A stretch of DNA of 64,000 bases from JANNVZ01 sp046155615 (GCA_046155615.1 JBJXFP010000154.1:1-64000), one strand, 5' to 3'; shown: positions 7,383 through 15,114, counted from the first letter of the stretch. Notes: a model not told the origin generated them from the sequence alone. Translations and numbers: made by a program.

Positions 7383-9758
7383 ATGCAACAAAGAGACTTT
7401 CTATCTGAACTGAATCAGGCGCAGCGCGAGGCTGCGGCACACATACACGGCCCTCTCATGGTCATTGCCGGTGCAGGCTCCGGCAAAACACGCGTGCTGA
7501 CTTATCGCATTGCGCACCTCATCCAAAATGGCATCGATCCATTTCACATTCTTGCACTCACCTTTACCAACAAGGCAGCCAATGAGATGAAGAAGCGCAT
7601 CGGTCAGCTTGTAGGCGATCAGGCTGCGCGCAACATCTGGATGGGTACCTTCCACAGCATCTTCGCACGCATACTGCGCATCGAGAGCGAACGCATCAAC
7701 TACCCAAGAAATTTTTCTATCTACGACACGCAGGATTCGAAGAACCTGCTGAAAGACATCATCAAAGAAATGGGGCTTGATGATAAAATCTACAAGCCCG
7801 GCCTTGTGTACAACCGCATCAGCAATGCGAAGAACAATTTGATATCGCCCAAAGATTATCTGAATGATACCGATGTAGTAGCCGAAGACAGGCAGACGGG
7901 AAGGCCGCGCATGGGCGAGATATATGCGCAATACGATTTGCGCTTATTCAAATCAGGCGCCATGGATTTTGATGATTTGCTTTTCAAAACCAACACCGTG
8001 CTGCGCGATTTCCCTGATGCACTGCTTCACTACCAGAACAAGTTTCAATTCGTCTTAGTGGACGAGTATCAGGACACCAATTTTTCGCAGTACCTGATAG
8101 TGAAACAACTTGCAGCACGCCACGCCAACATCTGCGTGGTAGGCGATGATGCACAGAGCATCTACTCCTTTCGCGGAGCCAACATCCAAAACATTCTCAA
8201 CTTCCAAAAGGAGTATGGCATCTACGATGAGTTTCGCATTTACAAATTGGAACAGAACTACCGCAGCACCAAGAACATAGTGAGTGCTGCCAATAGCATC
8301 ATCGCTAACAACAAAGACCAGATACAAAAGGATGTGTGGACACACAATACGCAAGGCGAAAAGTTGAAAGTGATGCGCACCATGACCGACAACGAAGAAG
8401 GAAATTTTGTAGCCAATCAAATATTCGGCACCATGCACGAGGAAGGAGCTAAGGCCAGCGACTTCGCCATCCTTTATCGCACCAATGCACAAAGCCGATC
8501 ATTCGAAGAAGCGCTTCGCAAGTTGAATATTCATTACAAAATTTATGGCGGCCTCAGTTTCTATCAGCGCAAAGAGATAAAAGACCTGCTCGCATACTTC
8601 CGCCTCACTTGCAATCCGAATGATGAGGAGAGCCTCAAGCGCATTATCAATTATCCACGCAGAGGAATTGGCGACACCACCATTCAAAAATTAGTTGTTG
8701 GCGCAGCAGAAAAGCAAATCAGCATTTGGGACATGATTCCGCGCGCTGCTGAAATTGGCTTGGGCGGTGCATCACTCAGCAAGGTGATGGACTTCGTTAC
8801 ACTCATCAAAAGTTTTCAGGTGCATCTTGAAAACATGAATGCATACGACCTCGGCCACCACATAGCCAGCGAAAGCGGATTGCTGAAGGACCTATATAGT
8901 GACCGCACACCAGAGGGAGTTTCACGTTATGAAAACGTGCAGGAGTTGCTCAATGCTATGAAAGAATTCAGCGATACGGTAGATACTGAAAACCCTGACA
9001 AGCTAAATGTGATGAGCGACTTCTTGTTAGACGTTGCGCTGCTCACCGATGTGGACAACGACAAGGGTGAGGATGTTCCTACCGTTAGTTTGATGACCAT
9101 ACATGGATCAAAAGGTTTGGAGTTTCCTTTCGTAAACATTGTTGGTTTGGAAGAAAATCTTTTCCCCTCGCAGCTCAGCATCAACTCGCGCGAGGAAATG
9201 GAAGAGGAGCGCAGGTTGTTTTATGTAGCGCTCACACGTGCTGAGAAAAAGGCAACGTTGAGCTATGCGCAAACACGCTACCGCTGGGGACAGTTGCAAT
9301 ACTGCGAGCCTTCGCGTTTCATAGAGGAAATAGATGAGCAATACTTAGATATGCCTGCACCAGAGAAAAGCAACGCGACACGCGTTGTTGATTTCAACGA
9401 AGCGCGTGGCGGATTTTTCGGTGACGGCAATCGCTTTGTGAAGCGCACCTCGCCACCAGTCAGCACGCATCGCGAACCATTGAAGAAGTCAGCCGATGAA
9501 CCACCGTTGATTGCGTTTGCTCCGCCAAAAAATTTCAAGAAAGTTGCAGGCGACACAACAGCCATAGCCATGCCCGAAGGTGATTGGGCCACCACCGCAG
9601 ATTTGAACGAAGGAACAGAGGTGATGCACGAAAAATTTGGCAAGGGCAAAGTGCTCACCGTGGAGGGTGCAGGCATTGATGCCAAGGTCACTGTCTTCTT
9701 TCCCTCAGCAGGGCAGAAGCAACTGCTGATGAAGTTTGCCAAACTGAAGGTAGTGTAA
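7383..9758 (+). CDS. pcrA: ATP-dependent DNA helicase PcrA/UvrD
   Basis: A superfamily 1A 3'-5' DNA helicase used in nucleotide excision repair and in clearing replication and recombination intermediates. From the ATG at 7383 it has 791 residues. The motifs appear in order: Walker A AGAGSGKT near residue 30, the TFTNKAANEM motif Ia, Walker B VDEYQDTN near residue 225, motif III GDDAQSIYSFRGAN, motif IV QNYRS, motif V THGSKGLEFPFV and motif VI VALTRA. The C-terminal 45 residues (EKFGKGKVLTVEG) form the Tudor-like tail typical of PcrA/UvrD. An upstream in-frame ATG at 7326 would add 19 residues that do not look like the family. It is followed 32 bases later by the GGGP synthase gene, which has its own promoter box. 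Confidence 0.96.
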   Translation: MQQRDFLSELNQAQREAAAHIHGPLMVIAGAGSGKTRVLTYRIAHLIQNGIDPFHILALTFTNKAANEMKKRIGQLVGDQAARNIWMGTFHSIFARILRIESERINYPRNFSIYDTQDSKNLLKDIIKEMGLDDKIYKPGLVYNRISNAKNNLISPKDYLNDTDVVAEDRQTGRPRMGEIYAQYDLRLFKSGAMDFDDLLFKTNTVLRDFPDALLHYQNKFQFVLVDEYQDTNFSQYLIVKQLAARHANICVVGDDAQSIYSFRGANIQNILNFQKEYGIYDEFRIYKLEQNYRSTKNIVSAANSIIANNKDQIQKDVWTHNTQGEKLKVMRTMTDNEEGNFVANQIFGTMHEEGAKASDFAILYRTNAQSRSFEEALRKLNIHYKIYGGLSFYQRKEIKDLLAYFRLTCNPNDEESLKRIINYPRRGIGDTTIQKLVVGAAEKQISIWDMIPRAAEIGLGGASLSKVMDFVTLIKSFQVHLENMNAYDLGHHIASESGLLKDLYSDRTPEGVSRYENVQELLNAMKEFSDTVDTENPDKLNVMSDFLLDVALLTDVDNDKGEDVPTVSLMTIHGSKGLEFPFVNIVGLEENLFPSQLSINSREEMEEERRLFYVALTRAEKKATLSYAQTRYRWGQLQYCEPSRFIEEIDEQYLDMPAPEKSNATRVVDFNEARGGFFGDGNRFVKRTSPPVSTHREPLKKSADEPPLIAFAPPKNFKKVAGDTTAIAMPEGDWATTADLNEGTEVMHEKFGKGKVLTVEGAGIDAKVTVFFPSAGQKQLLMKFAKLKVV

Positions 9759-9777
9759 CGAGTGTTGGAGCAACAAT

Positions 9778-9785
9778 TACATTTG
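9778..9785 (+). promoter_or_regulatory. -7 box TACATTTG just before the GGGP synthase start
   Basis: An exact match to TANNTTTG ends five bases before the GTG at 9791. No TTTG is found at the right -33 distance. If used, the transcript would have almost no leader. Confidence 0.4.
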
Positions 9786-9790
9786 GCAAA

Positions 9791-10534
9791 GTGAACAACA
9801 TTCTACACCAGATAACCGCAAGAAAAGGCATTGAAAAAAAATCCCTTGCCGTCCTGATGGATCCCGACAAGCTGAAGGACGAGGCACAACTCATCAATAT
9901 GATGTCGTTGATAGAGCACAGTGGGGTAGATTTCATTTTTGTGGGTGGTAGTTTGTTGGTGGAAGACAATTTTCATGCTTGCGTAAAAACCGTAAAGCAG
10001 CATGCAAAAGTTCCCGTGGTGTTGTTTCCAGGCAGCCCTTCTCAAATAAGCAACGATGCAGACGCGATACTTTTTCTTTCGCTCATTTCAGGGCGCAACC
10101 CTGAGTTGCTCATAGGCCATCATGTAGCTGCTGCGCCATTGCTTAAACAAACTAATCTTGAGATAATTCCAACCGGATATATGCTTGTGGACTGTGGTAA
10201 ACAAACCACGGCATCATACATCAGCCAGACATTGCCACTGCCCTACGACAAACCTGAAATAGCTGCGGCCACTGCTATGGCTGGCGAAATGCTTGGGCTG
10301 CGCTGCATGTATCTGGATGGCGGAAGTGGTGCACAGAAACCCATTTCAACAGAGATGATAAGTGCCGTGCGAGAAAGTGTGAGCACTCCACTTATAGTAG
10401 GTGGTGGAATAAGAAACGAAGAGCAAGCCGCAGCAGCATTCAGTGCCGGTGCAGACTTGATAGTAGTAGGCACTGCCTTCGAAGAAGAACCCGAATTGCT
10501 TTTTGCATTAGCGAACACAAGAAGCGCGAATTAA
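9791..10534 (+). CDS. Geranylgeranylglyceryl phosphate synthase family protein (PcrB/GGGPS)
   Basis: Joins sn-glycerol-1-phosphate to a polyprenyl diphosphate through an ether bond, the first committed step of archaeal-type lipids; homologues are known in Bacteroidota, where their final product is uncertain. The 247-residue protein is a TIM barrel with family signatures: SLAVLMDPDK near the start, FIFVGGSLL, VPVVLFPGSPSQIS, ILFLSLISGRNPELLIG, IPTGYMLVDCG, MYLDGGSGA, and the phosphate-binding TPLIVGGGI and AGADLIVVGTAFEE at the end. The start taken is GTG at 9791, because it gives the expected N-terminus and no ATG lies between it and the conserved region. It follows pcrA on the same strand. 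No other ether-lipid gene is nearby. Confidence in the family is high. Confidence 0.92.
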   Translation: MNNILHQITARKGIEKKSLAVLMDPDKLKDEAQLINMMSLIEHSGVDFIFVGGSLLVEDNFHACVKTVKQHAKVPVVLFPGSPSQISNDADAILFLSLISGRNPELLIGHHVAAAPLLKQTNLEIIPTGYMLVDCGKQTTASYISQTLPLPYDKPEIAAATAMAGEMLGLRCMYLDGGSGAQKPISTEMISAVRESVSTPLIVGGGIRNEEQAAAAFSAGADLIVVGTAFEEEPELLFALANTRSAN

Positions 10535-10545
10535 AAATATGAAAC

Positions 10546-10625
10546 CATAAAAGCACGAAGTGAAATGCATACAAAATCACAAATTGATGTTTGTGTTTTC
10601 GTGATGCCTTTTGTGTTTTTATGAT
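10546..10625. repeat. Imperfect inverted repeat, CATAAAA...TTTTATG
   Basis: The left arm (about 10546-10583) and right arm (about 10590-10625) pair imperfectly over roughly 35 bases around a six-base loop. They begin and end with CATAAAA and TTTTTATG, with AATCACAAA and TTTGTGTTTT nearest the loop. It is an interspersed palindrome of the same style as the one at 769-869, but with a different sequence. Confidence 0.65.
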
Positions 10626-10628
10626 ATC

Positions 10629-10662
10629 CAATCAACAAGTCAACCAATCAATAAATCTCCAA
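10629..10662. repeat. 8-bp periodic repeat before the dioxygenase gene
   Basis: Successive octamers resemble AAGTCAAC: CAATCAAC, AAGTCAAC, CAATCAAT, AAATCTCC. The block ends directly at the ATG at 10663. A related block with the same period and the shared words CAAGTCAAC and TCTCCAAAT lies between atpD and atpC at 33534-33612. Confidence 0.65.
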
Positions 10663-11190
10663 ATGATAACCCGCCCCTTCAACCTCAATGCATGGATAAA
10701 GGAAAACCGTGACCTGCTAAAACCACCGGTGGGGAACAAGAATCTTTACAAAGACGCAGGCGATTATCTCGTAATGATAGTTGGTGGCCCCAACGCCCGT
10801 AAGGATTACCACTTCAACGAAACAGAAGAACTATTCTATCAACTGGAAGGTGACATCGAAGTGGGCATACAGGAAGATGGAAAGGCTGTAACTATTCCGA
10901 TTAAAGAAGGGGAAATGTTTTTACTACCAGCCAACACGCCACACCAGCCGCGCAGAGGTCCGAATACAGTGGGGCTGGTCATAGAGTGTAAGCGCGAGGA
11001 TCGTGAAATGGTGGATGGTCTTCAGTGGTATTGTGAAAGCTGCAACAACATGCTGCACGAATTCAAATTCGTATTGCACGATGTTGAGAAGGATTTTCTA
11101 CCGCGCTTCAAAGACTTCTACTCTTCCGAAGAATTGCGTACCTGCAAGAAGTGCGGGCATGTAATGGAGGTTGATTCTCGTTTCGTCTAA
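10663..11190 (+). CDS. 3-hydroxyanthranilate 3,4-dioxygenase
   Basis: A cupin dioxygenase that opens the ring of 3-hydroxyanthranilate, giving the precursor of quinolinate in tryptophan (kynurenine) breakdown and de novo NAD synthesis. The 175-residue length is normal for the bacterial enzyme. The Fe(II) ligands are visible as His and Glu in KDYHFNETEELFYQLEGD and a His in LPANTPHQPRR. The C-terminus has the second, rubredoxin-like metal site of four cysteines (CESCNN and CKKCGH). The ATG at 10663 fits the family N-terminus MITRPFNLNAWI; an earlier ATG at 10591 would read through the repeats. No other kynurenine-pathway gene is in the window, so the pathway must be completed elsewhere. It is followed by a strong terminator. 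Confidence 0.95.
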   Translation: MITRPFNLNAWIKENRDLLKPPVGNKNLYKDAGDYLVMIVGGPNARKDYHFNETEELFYQLEGDIEVGIQEDGKAVTIPIKEGEMFLLPANTPHQPRRGPNTVGLVIECKREDREMVDGLQWYCESCNNMLHEFKFVLHDVEKDFLPRFKDFYSSEELRTCKKCGHVMEVDSRFV

Positions 11191-11229
11191 TCTCTGCACT
11201 TACCATTTCCTTATTTGAAGTATAAAAAA

Positions 11230-11264
11230 ACCGCCCGCTTGTTACAGCGGACGGTTCCCTTTTA
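11230..11264 (+). terminator. Hairpin terminator after the dioxygenase gene
   Basis: A 10-bp stem with one mismatch, ACCGCCCGCT (11230-11239) and AGCGGACGGT (11246-11255), has a six-base loop followed by TCCCTTTT. A run of seven A precedes it, so it may also work on the minus strand for the DUF2795 gene. Confidence 0.75.
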
Positions 11265-11313
11265 CCATGAAAACATGCATACATTTTTCAATGCATGCAG
11301 CTCTTAATAGCCA

Positions 11314-11535
11314 TCAATATTCATCCTCGTTGAAGAAGAAATCTTCCTTGGTAGGATAGTCAGGCCAAATATCTTCAATACTGTCGTAAGTGTCTTCATC
11401 TTCTTCCAGCTGTTGCAGGTTTTCTACTACTTCAAGCGGAGCACCTGTGCGCATCGCGAAGTCAACTAATTCATCCTTGGTAGCAGGCCAAGGTGCATCT
11501 TCTAAGTATGATGCAAGTTCAAGTGTCCAATACAT
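11314..11535 (-). CDS. DUF2795 family small protein
   Basis: A 73-residue acidic protein matching the DUF2795 family, common in Bacteroidota and of unknown function. The pattern is MYWTLELASYLEDAPWPATKDELVDFAMRTG, shown here only in part: WTLELASYLEDAPWPATKDE followed by a short helical region with APLEVVENLQQLEED. It ends in a run of acidic and aromatic residues (EDFFFNEDEY). Family members look like small helical adaptor or DNA-associated proteins, but nothing is established. It has its own promoter-like box 48 bases upstream and lies downstream of the adenosyltransferase gene on the same strand, 115 bases away. Confidence 0.85.
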   Translation of the reverse strand: MYWTLELASYLEDAPWPATKDELVDFAMRTGAPLEVVENLQQLEEDEDTYDSIEDIWPDYPTKEDFFFNEDEY

Positions 11536-11582
11536 ATTCTAAAAAATTTCTTGAAGGTTGTCGCTGTTTTTTTAGCGATGCG

Positions 11583-11590
11583 CGAAAGTA
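11583..11590 (-). promoter_or_regulatory. -7 box variant TACTTTCG upstream of the DUF2795 gene
   Basis: The minus-strand reading TACTTTCG is followed by GCGCATCG. A GTTG at 11610-11613 lies 19 bases upstream, where TTTG is expected. This is one of several TANNTTCG boxes in the window. Confidence 0.4.
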
Positions 11591-11650
11591 GAAATTGCAG
11601 GTGTCCAAACAACATGCACCGGTAAATTTCCGAATTTCTTCAGATTTCCT

Positions 11651-12202
11651 TTATTGACGGGGCACCCAGGGCTTTTCTTCTGCCCCCACCTCCAGAGTTA
11701 TCATACGGGAAAGCACAAAAAGGTAGTCACTCAGGCGATTCAGGTAGCGCAAAGTGACTTCCGGCTGGCGAGCATCTTCGTTCAGTGCTGTCACACATCT
11801 TTCCGCCCTGCGGCAAATACATCGGGCTATGTGTGTGTGGGAAACCGCAACATGCCCACCGGGTAACACAAAGTTCTTCATCTCAGGCAGCAAGGCATCC
11901 ATACGATCCATTTCTCTTTCGAGGAATGAGACATCGCTTTCTGTCACCTCAGGCAATTTCATTTTGCCAGCATGTGCCGGATCAAGTGCAAGGTGACTGC
12001 CCATGGTGAAAAGTCTGTCTTGAATTTCAAGCAGGATGGATTTATGTGCTTCACTATTCACAGAGTCGCGAACCAATCCAATGTAGGAGTTCAGTTCGTC
12101 CACTGTGCCATAAGCTTCAATGCGCATGTGATGCTTCGGTACACGTGTGCCGCCAAGCAATGCAGTGGTGCCGTTGTCTCCTTTCTTGGTGTAAATTTTC
12201 AT
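11651..12202 (-). CDS. Cob(I)alamin adenosyltransferase, PduO type
   Basis: Adds the adenosyl group of ATP to reduced cobalamin to make coenzyme B12. The 183-residue protein matches the PduO-type (trimeric) family: the N-terminal ATP-binding motif YTKKGDNGTTALLGG, then RIEAYGTVDELNSYIG, the central LPGG segment and RRAER, and the C-terminal YLNRLSDYLFVLSR. It is complete, with the ATG at 12200-12202 as the obvious start. There are no other cobalamin genes around it, which is usual for lineages that take up B12 and use it for methylmalonyl-CoA mutase or ribonucleotide reductase. Adjacent genes seem functionally unrelated. Confidence 0.95.
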   Translation of the reverse strand: MKIYTKKGDNGTTALLGGTRVPKHHMRIEAYGTVDELNSYIGLVRDSVNSEAHKSILLEIQDRLFTMGSHLALDPAHAGKMKLPEVTESDVSFLEREMDRMDALLPEMKNFVLPGGHVAVSHTHIARCICRRAERCVTALNEDARQPEVTLRYLNRLSDYLFVLSRMITLEVGAEEKPWVPRQ

Positions 12203-12334
12203 ATAATGAAAAATGATTGCTCAATGATAGATAAGATGACTGAAAGCTGTTGATCCATCATACTGAGATATGATAATGAAGAAGCCACTGCAATGAATAA
12301 TGGATAGCAATATGAGCATATTCGCAGCTTCATA

Positions 12335-12784
12335 ATGCAAGAGAAAAAAACACCCGTGATGAATGCGGCCAAACAAGAGCGCTATGATCGAGCTTATCTG
12401 AAAATGGCATTGGAATGGGCCAACCTGTCGCATTGCAGGCGCAAGCAGGTAGGTGCATTGGTAGTGAAGGATGGAATGATTATCAGTGATGGTTACAATG
12501 GAACACCCAGCGGATTTCCCAATCATTGCGAGGATGAACATGGAGATACGCATTGGTATGTGCTGCATGCTGAGGCCAACGCCATCATGAAACTTGCACG
12601 CAGCACCAACAACGCACAAGGCTCTACACTTTATATCACGCTTTCACCATGTAAAGACTGTTGTAAACTCATATTGCAGGCAGGCATCAGGCGTATTGTG
12701 TACACTACACAGTATAAGGACAACACGGGGATTCAGTTTCTGAAGCAAGCCGAGGTGGAGTTGATACAGATAGAGAACCCTTGA
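12335..12784 (+). CDS. dCMP deaminase family protein
   Basis: A zinc-dependent deaminase expected to convert dCMP to dUMP for thymidylate synthesis; ComEB is the Bacillus homologue. The 149-residue protein carries the two zinc motifs: HAEANAI, with the catalytic Glu and one His ligand, and SPCKDCCKL, with two Cys ligands. The N-terminal CRRKQVGALVVKDGMIISDG and YNGTPSGFPNHCED also match the family, the latter being the extra zinc or nucleotide loop. The start at 12335 is preceded by a CATATTCG box, one base off TANNTTYG, so I keep it over the in-frame ATG at 12359. It precedes tatA by 97 bases. Confidence 0.93.
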   Translation: MQEKKTPVMNAAKQERYDRAYLKMALEWANLSHCRRKQVGALVVKDGMIISDGYNGTPSGFPNHCEDEHGDTHWYVLHAEANAIMKLARSTNNAQGSTLYITLSPCKDCCKLILQAGIRRIVYTTQYKDNTGIQFLKQAEVELIQIENP

Positions 12785-12827
12785 TGGAAAGCATATTTTT
12801 TTTGAACCTGCCGAGTGGGTAGTGAGG

Positions 12828-12835
12828 TATTTTTG
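12828..12835 (+). promoter_or_regulatory. -7 box TATTTTTG of the tatA promoter
   Basis: An exact TANNTTTG match. A TTTG at 12801-12804 lies 23 bases upstream, a little longer than usual. The transcript start would fall near 12840-12842, exactly where the hairpin described next begins. Confidence 0.5.
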
Positions 12836-12839
12836 ACCC

Positions 12840-12862
12840 GCCTCCTTTCTTAGCGAGGAGGC
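12840..12862 (+). promoter_or_regulatory. Hairpin at the predicted 5' end of the tatA mRNA
   Basis: GCCTCCT (12840-12846) pairs perfectly with AGGAGGC (12856-12862) around a nine-base loop, 20 bases before the ATG. The right arm contains AGGAGG, a Shine-Dalgarno-like sequence that is hidden in the stem but too far upstream to be a normal ribosome site. A stabilising 5' stem-loop is the simplest reading. Confidence 0.5.
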
Positions 12863-12881
12863 TAATCAATACAACAACATC

Positions 12882-13058
12882 ATGGGCAAGTTAGGCGCTA
12901 CCGAAATCATCATCATCTTAGTCATCATCCTTCTGCTATTCGGAGGTAAAAAAATCCCTGAATTGATGCGCGGACTTGGTAAGGGTATCAGGGAATTCAA
13001 AGATGCCAGCAAAGGCGAAACGCCTTCTGATGTGGACAAGGCTGCGGAGAACAAGTAG
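12882..13058 (+). CDS. tatA: Twin-arginine translocase subunit TatA
   Basis: The pore-forming subunit of the Tat system, which moves folded proteins across the inner membrane. The 58-residue gene is easy to miss because of its size. It has the standard layout: a short periplasmic N-terminus (MGKLGATE), one transmembrane helix (about residues 8-21, IIIILVIILLLFGG), the conserved FGGKKIPEL hinge, the amphipathic helix (MRGLGKGIREFKDASKG) and a short charged tail. tatC is not in the window. Two nearby proteins have Tat-like signals: the aminotransferase 430 bases downstream and the superoxide dismutase at the left edge. The gene is convergent with the small secreted-protein gene, 13 bases away. 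Confidence 0.93.
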   Translation: MGKLGATEIIIILVIILLLFGGKKIPELMRGLGKGIREFKDASKGETPSDVDKAAENK

Positions 13059-13071
13059 TTCATCTTTCACC

Positions 13072-13491
13072 TTACCATATTTTCAAAATCCGAAGCCACT
13101 TCTCCAATTGCTTCGATGCTTTGCAGTGATTGAAATGCAGTGATTCTCGCCCATTGTTGGTGGTGCACACGATGTCTATTTCCTTGTAGTCATCACAATT
13201 GTGCAAGACAAGTCTTCCGTTGACCAATTGCCTTCCGAATTTTCGTAACCTGCTTTTGTGCACAATGCGCTTTATCTGTTTGTCTTTGGAATTGGTGTAT
13301 AGTACTTCATACCAATTGCCATTGCGGTGATTGATTGAAATGATTTGGTGTTCAATTACATCACCCAGATCAGTTTCGATTGCTATGGTGATAGAATCTG
13401 CTTCAAAAATCTTCGTCAGCTGCGAACCGTTGCTTTGGCTAATACTGGAAAATGAAGCAATGAGCAACAAGGCTGATATGATGCATTTCAT
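13072..13491 (-). CDS. Small secreted protein of unknown function
   Basis: A 139-residue protein with a plausible signal peptide (MKCIISALLLIASFSSISQS) and a mature part with no recognised family. The mature region is rich in beta-strand-like segments (SITIAIETDLGDVIEHQIIS, WYEVLYTN) and basic residues (KDKQIKRIVHKSRLRKFGRQ), with three cysteines near the end. Its ATG overlaps the TGA of the upstream aminotransferase by the ATGA at 13488-13491, so the two are very likely translated from one message. That coupling suggests a shared process in the periplasm, but nothing in the sequence identifies it. Confidence 0.65.
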   Translation of the reverse strand: MKCIISALLLIASFSSISQSNGSQLTKIFEADSITIAIETDLGDVIEHQIISINHRNGNWYEVLYTNSKDKQIKRIVHKSRLRKFGRQLVNGRLVLHNCDDYKEIDIVCTTNNGRESLHFNHCKASKQLEKWLRILKIW

Positions 13492-14795
13492 GGTGTTGGA
13501 GGAGTCAGTTTGCTAACTGCCTCTATTCCTTCAATCAGTTGGTCAAGCTCTGATAAGGTTGAGTAAACATTGGGAGTAATACGTACGCCATTTACCTTTT
13601 CCCATTCTATGCCAACGCTGTGCACTTTTTTCAACTCCATCAACTTGCCTGCTATCTGAGGGCCTTTCCATCCGCTGATGCTGAAGTTGCCAATGGCGCA
13701 TGAGAAGGCATCCTTCATAGAGGTATTCAATGACACGTTGGTCATTTTACTGAGTTTTTCAGCCCAGTAATTTTTCAGGTATCGCAGTCGGGCTTCTTTT
13801 CTTTCAGCTCCCAGCACATGGAAGAAGTCAACTGATTGTGCGATGGCCATCTCGCTGGCAAAGCTGCGCGTACCAAGTGACTCAAACTTGCGGATGTTGT
13901 CACCATCAGGTTTGTCATTGCTCAGCAATGCCCACACATCTTTTATCTTTTCTTTTTTGATATAAAGCAAACCGCTGCCAAATGGTGAACTGAGCCACTT
14001 GTGAAGGCTGGTGGCATAGTAGTCGGCCCCAGTATCGGGTATGGTGTGTTTGAAATGTGCAAAGCTGTGTGCGCCATCTACTATCACTTCGCATCCCCTG
14101 GTATGGGCCAAATCTGCAATTTTTTTGGAGGGTAGTATTTGTCCTGTCCAATTGATCATGTGCGTGATGTGCACCACTTTTGTTCTGTCCGTTATTGCTT
14201 CAGAAAATTTGTTCACGAAGTAGTCGTCAATCTCTTGCGGCAATTCGAAATCAATCCATTTCAACACGATGCCTTCTCTTTTCTCGCGCTGTTTCCAGGC
14301 ATTTATCATGTTAGGATAATCGTATTTCGTCAGCACCACTTCATCGCCCGCTTTCAGGTTGAGTCCGAAAATGATGGTGTTCAGTCCTTCGGTACTGTTG
14401 CGATTGATGGCTACTTCATCTGCATCGCAACCTGCCAGATCAGCAAGCTTGGAGCGCAAACTCTCTCGCCCCTGATCCAATATCTGCCACATGTAATAGG
14501 AAGGCGCTTCATTGCACATCTGGTAATATCGGATGTGTGCATCCTGTACCACTTTAGGCTGAGGTGCCACACCACCGTTGTTCAGATTGATGATGGTGGC
14601 TGAGGCAGTGTATTGTTGTCGCACCCACCACCAAAAGTCTTCGTCCTGTGTGAGCATATCAACCGAAGTGCGTGCAGCTTTGGCTTGGAGCATGGTGCAT
14701 TCAGCAAGCAAATCTTTGCTCACTAAAGAAGGCAATGCAATGGCACCGGTAAGTGCTACCGATTTTTGTAGAAAATGTCTGCGGTCACTCATCAT
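13488..14795 (-). CDS. Tat-exported class V aminotransferase (isopenicillin-N epimerase-like)
   Basis: A PLP-dependent fold type I enzyme of the class V group, which includes cysteine desulfurases, kynureninase-like enzymes and isopenicillin N epimerase. The 435-residue protein has the lysine that binds PLP in YYATSLHKWLSSP, the cofactor Asp in VIVDGAHSFAH and an early RNSTEGLN phosphate loop. The N-terminus, SDRRHFLQKSVALTGAIALP, is a textbook twin-arginine signal (RRxFLxK), so the folded holoenzyme should be exported to the periplasm. tatA lies about 400 bases beyond the end of this operon. The substrate is unknown. A TAAGTTCG box lies 40 bases upstream. The gene overlaps the next one by four bases. 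Confidence 0.88.
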   Translation of the reverse strand: MMSDRRHFLQKSVALTGAIALPSLVSKDLLAECTMLQAKAARTSVDMLTQDEDFWWWVRQQYTASATIINLNNGGVAPQPKVVQDAHIRYYQMCNEAPSYYMWQILDQGRESLRSKLADLAGCDADEVAINRNSTEGLNTIIFGLNLKAGDEVVLTKYDYPNMINAWKQREKREGIVLKWIDFELPQEIDDYFVNKFSEAITDRTKVVHITHMINWTGQILPSKKIADLAHTRGCEVIVDGAHSFAHFKHTIPDTGADYYATSLHKWLSSPFGSGLLYIKKEKIKDVWALLSNDKPDGDNIRKFESLGTRSFASEMAIAQSVDFFHVLGAERKEARLRYLKNYWAEKLSKMTNVSLNTSMKDAFSCAIGNFSISGWKGPQIAGKLMELKKVHSVGIEWEKVNGVRITPNVYSTLSELDQLIEGIEAVSKLTPPTP

Positions 14796-14834
14796 TGAAA
14801 AAGTTTATTGGGTGAAATGTGAGGATAAATAGAG

Positions 14835-14842
14835 CGAACTTA
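14835..14842 (-). promoter_or_regulatory. -7 box variant TAAGTTCG of the aminotransferase operon
   Basis: Minus-strand TAAGTTCG, matching TANNTTYG, is about 40 bases before the ATG. No clear -33 element was found. Confidence 0.35.
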
Positions 14843-14880
14843 TTAGGCAATACAAAATATGTGGTGGCTAAACTTGCAGC

Positions 14881-15114
14881 ATGTATGCTTACCCGCAATA
14901 CCGCAAGCTGAGCAATAGCAAATCGCTTTACAAAATTGAAAGTGCAGATACACTGATCGAATTGCAACTATTAGGAAGTCGCTGGGTGAAGCACAAATTA
15001 CATGCGCGCATATTGCCTGAGCGTTTGCTTATTTCCGATCTGCTATCATGCTCCACTGCCGGTTATGTTTACTCCGATGTTCACGAATTCGAACTTGCGC
15101 TGCATACACTCTGA
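14881..15114 (+). CDS. Small hypothetical protein
   Basis: A 77-residue frame with no recognised family, no signal peptide and no membrane segment. It is moderately basic at the start (YRKLSNSKSLYKIES) and contains two leucine-rich segments (LIELQLLGSRWVKHKLHARI and LPERLLISDLLS). It lies between the divergent aminotransferase gene and murB, 60 bases before murB, on the same strand. A TAAACTTG box, one base off the promoter pattern, sits five bases upstream of the ATG. It is probably a real small protein given its start context and codon pattern, but it could be fortuitous. Confidence 0.45.
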   Translation: MYAYPQYRKLSNSKSLYKIESADTLIELQLLGSRWVKHKLHARILPERLLISDLLSCSTAGYVYSDVHEFELALHTL

